This document shows positions 25,546-25,733 of a stretch of DNA of 25,733 bases, in pieces. The notes beneath the pieces were generated by a model. It ran no database searches. It saw only the letters and a program-made list of their open reading frames with translations, and had not been told where the DNA came from. The DNA comes from Prevotellaceae bacterium UBA6858 (GTDB taxonomy: Bacteria > Bacteroidota > Bacteroidia > Bacteroidales > Bacteroidaceae), in contig DKDC01000009.1 in assembly GCA_002451695.1 (NCBI GenBank), positions 1 to 25,733 of the forward strand, read 5' to 3'. Positions within the stretch are counted from its first letter, which is position 1. Each line of letters opens with the position of its first letter. The position numbers and the translations under genes were made by a program.

Positions 25546-25733
25546 TCATTTCGGTCTCTTGGCACTTATGAGCGACTTTATCACATAGCTCGTGTTCCTT
25601 ACTTTTATATCCCTGCATATGGAGAGGTAGCAGGCTGTGTTTATTCCTATCAGCCTATCATTCCCCTTGCACTTCCAGAAATAGCCGTCCACTATGCAGC
25701 TCTTGACAATTATTTTGGTGCTGTCCTTCAGGG
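25546..25733 (-). CDS. Unidentified protein, C-terminal 61 residues, cut by window edge
   Basis: A minus-strand frame is open to the right edge (first full codon 25731) and ends at TGA 25548-25546. It reads KDSTKIIVKSCIVDGYFWKC and ends IKSLISAKRPK. No family is recognised. It lies 54 bases before the Rhs-core gene in the same direction, the position expected for the immunity gene of a preceding Rhs tip outside the window, but that is inference. Confidence 0.5.
   Translation of the reverse strand, partial: LKDSTKIIVKSCIVDGYFWKCKGNDRLIGINTACYLSICRDIKVRNTSYVIKSLISAKRPK

Overview
The window comes from a member of the Bacteroidales (Bacteroidota); the genus cannot be fixed from the sequence. Three things support this: the RpoB and RpoC sequence types, the gene order rpsU-xerC-hpf-tRNA(Tyr,Gly,Thr)-tuf-tRNA(Trp)-secE-nusG-rplKAJL-rpoBC, and Bacteroidetes-type promoters (TTTG near -33 and TAnnTTTG near -7) with A-rich rather than Shine-Dalgarno start contexts. 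Nearly every gene is on the minus strand, so transcription runs right to left.

Positions 1-836 hold the 3' part of a plus-strand MvaI/BcnI-type restriction endonuclease gene that converges on rpoC, with terminators between them. Positions 837-15341 are a housekeeping block. It holds RNA polymerase beta and beta', ribosomal proteins L7/L12, L10, L1, L11 and S21, NusG, SecE, EF-Tu, four tRNAs, the hibernation factor Hpf and the recombinase XerC. A clean promoter lies in front of the tRNA-tuf-secE-rpo unit and another in front of rpsU. rpsU has its own terminator, and a terminator-like hairpin sits between rplL and rpoB.

Positions 15342-16913 hold an HU-like DNA-binding protein gene followed by a 40-codon smalltalk-like small ORF, each ending at a strong hairpin. 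A 700-base gene-free stretch follows, with four exact-period 21-bp repeats and a palindrome.

Positions 16914-25733 are the accessory region, an Rhs/YD-repeat polymorphic-toxin locus. In transcription order it contains: the end of an unidentified gene at the right edge; an Rhs-core fragment with a 211-residue variable tip; an ATGA-coupled membrane protein; a second, shorter Rhs-core fragment with a JAB/JAMM metallopeptidase-like tip; an ATGA-coupled exported protein made of two diverged copies of one domain; and an exported single-domain paralogue. Next, from its own promoter, come a 1147-residue secreted YD-repeat shell protein without an Rhs core and, overlapping it by 20 bases, an exported protein ending in a type IX secretion-like sorting domain. 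The two core fragments share about 196 bp of nearly identical DNA and then switch to unrelated tips. This is the structure expected of displaced toxin-tip cassettes. The likely logic is that each tip is a toxin and the gene overlapping its stop codon is its immunity partner; this pairing is inference.
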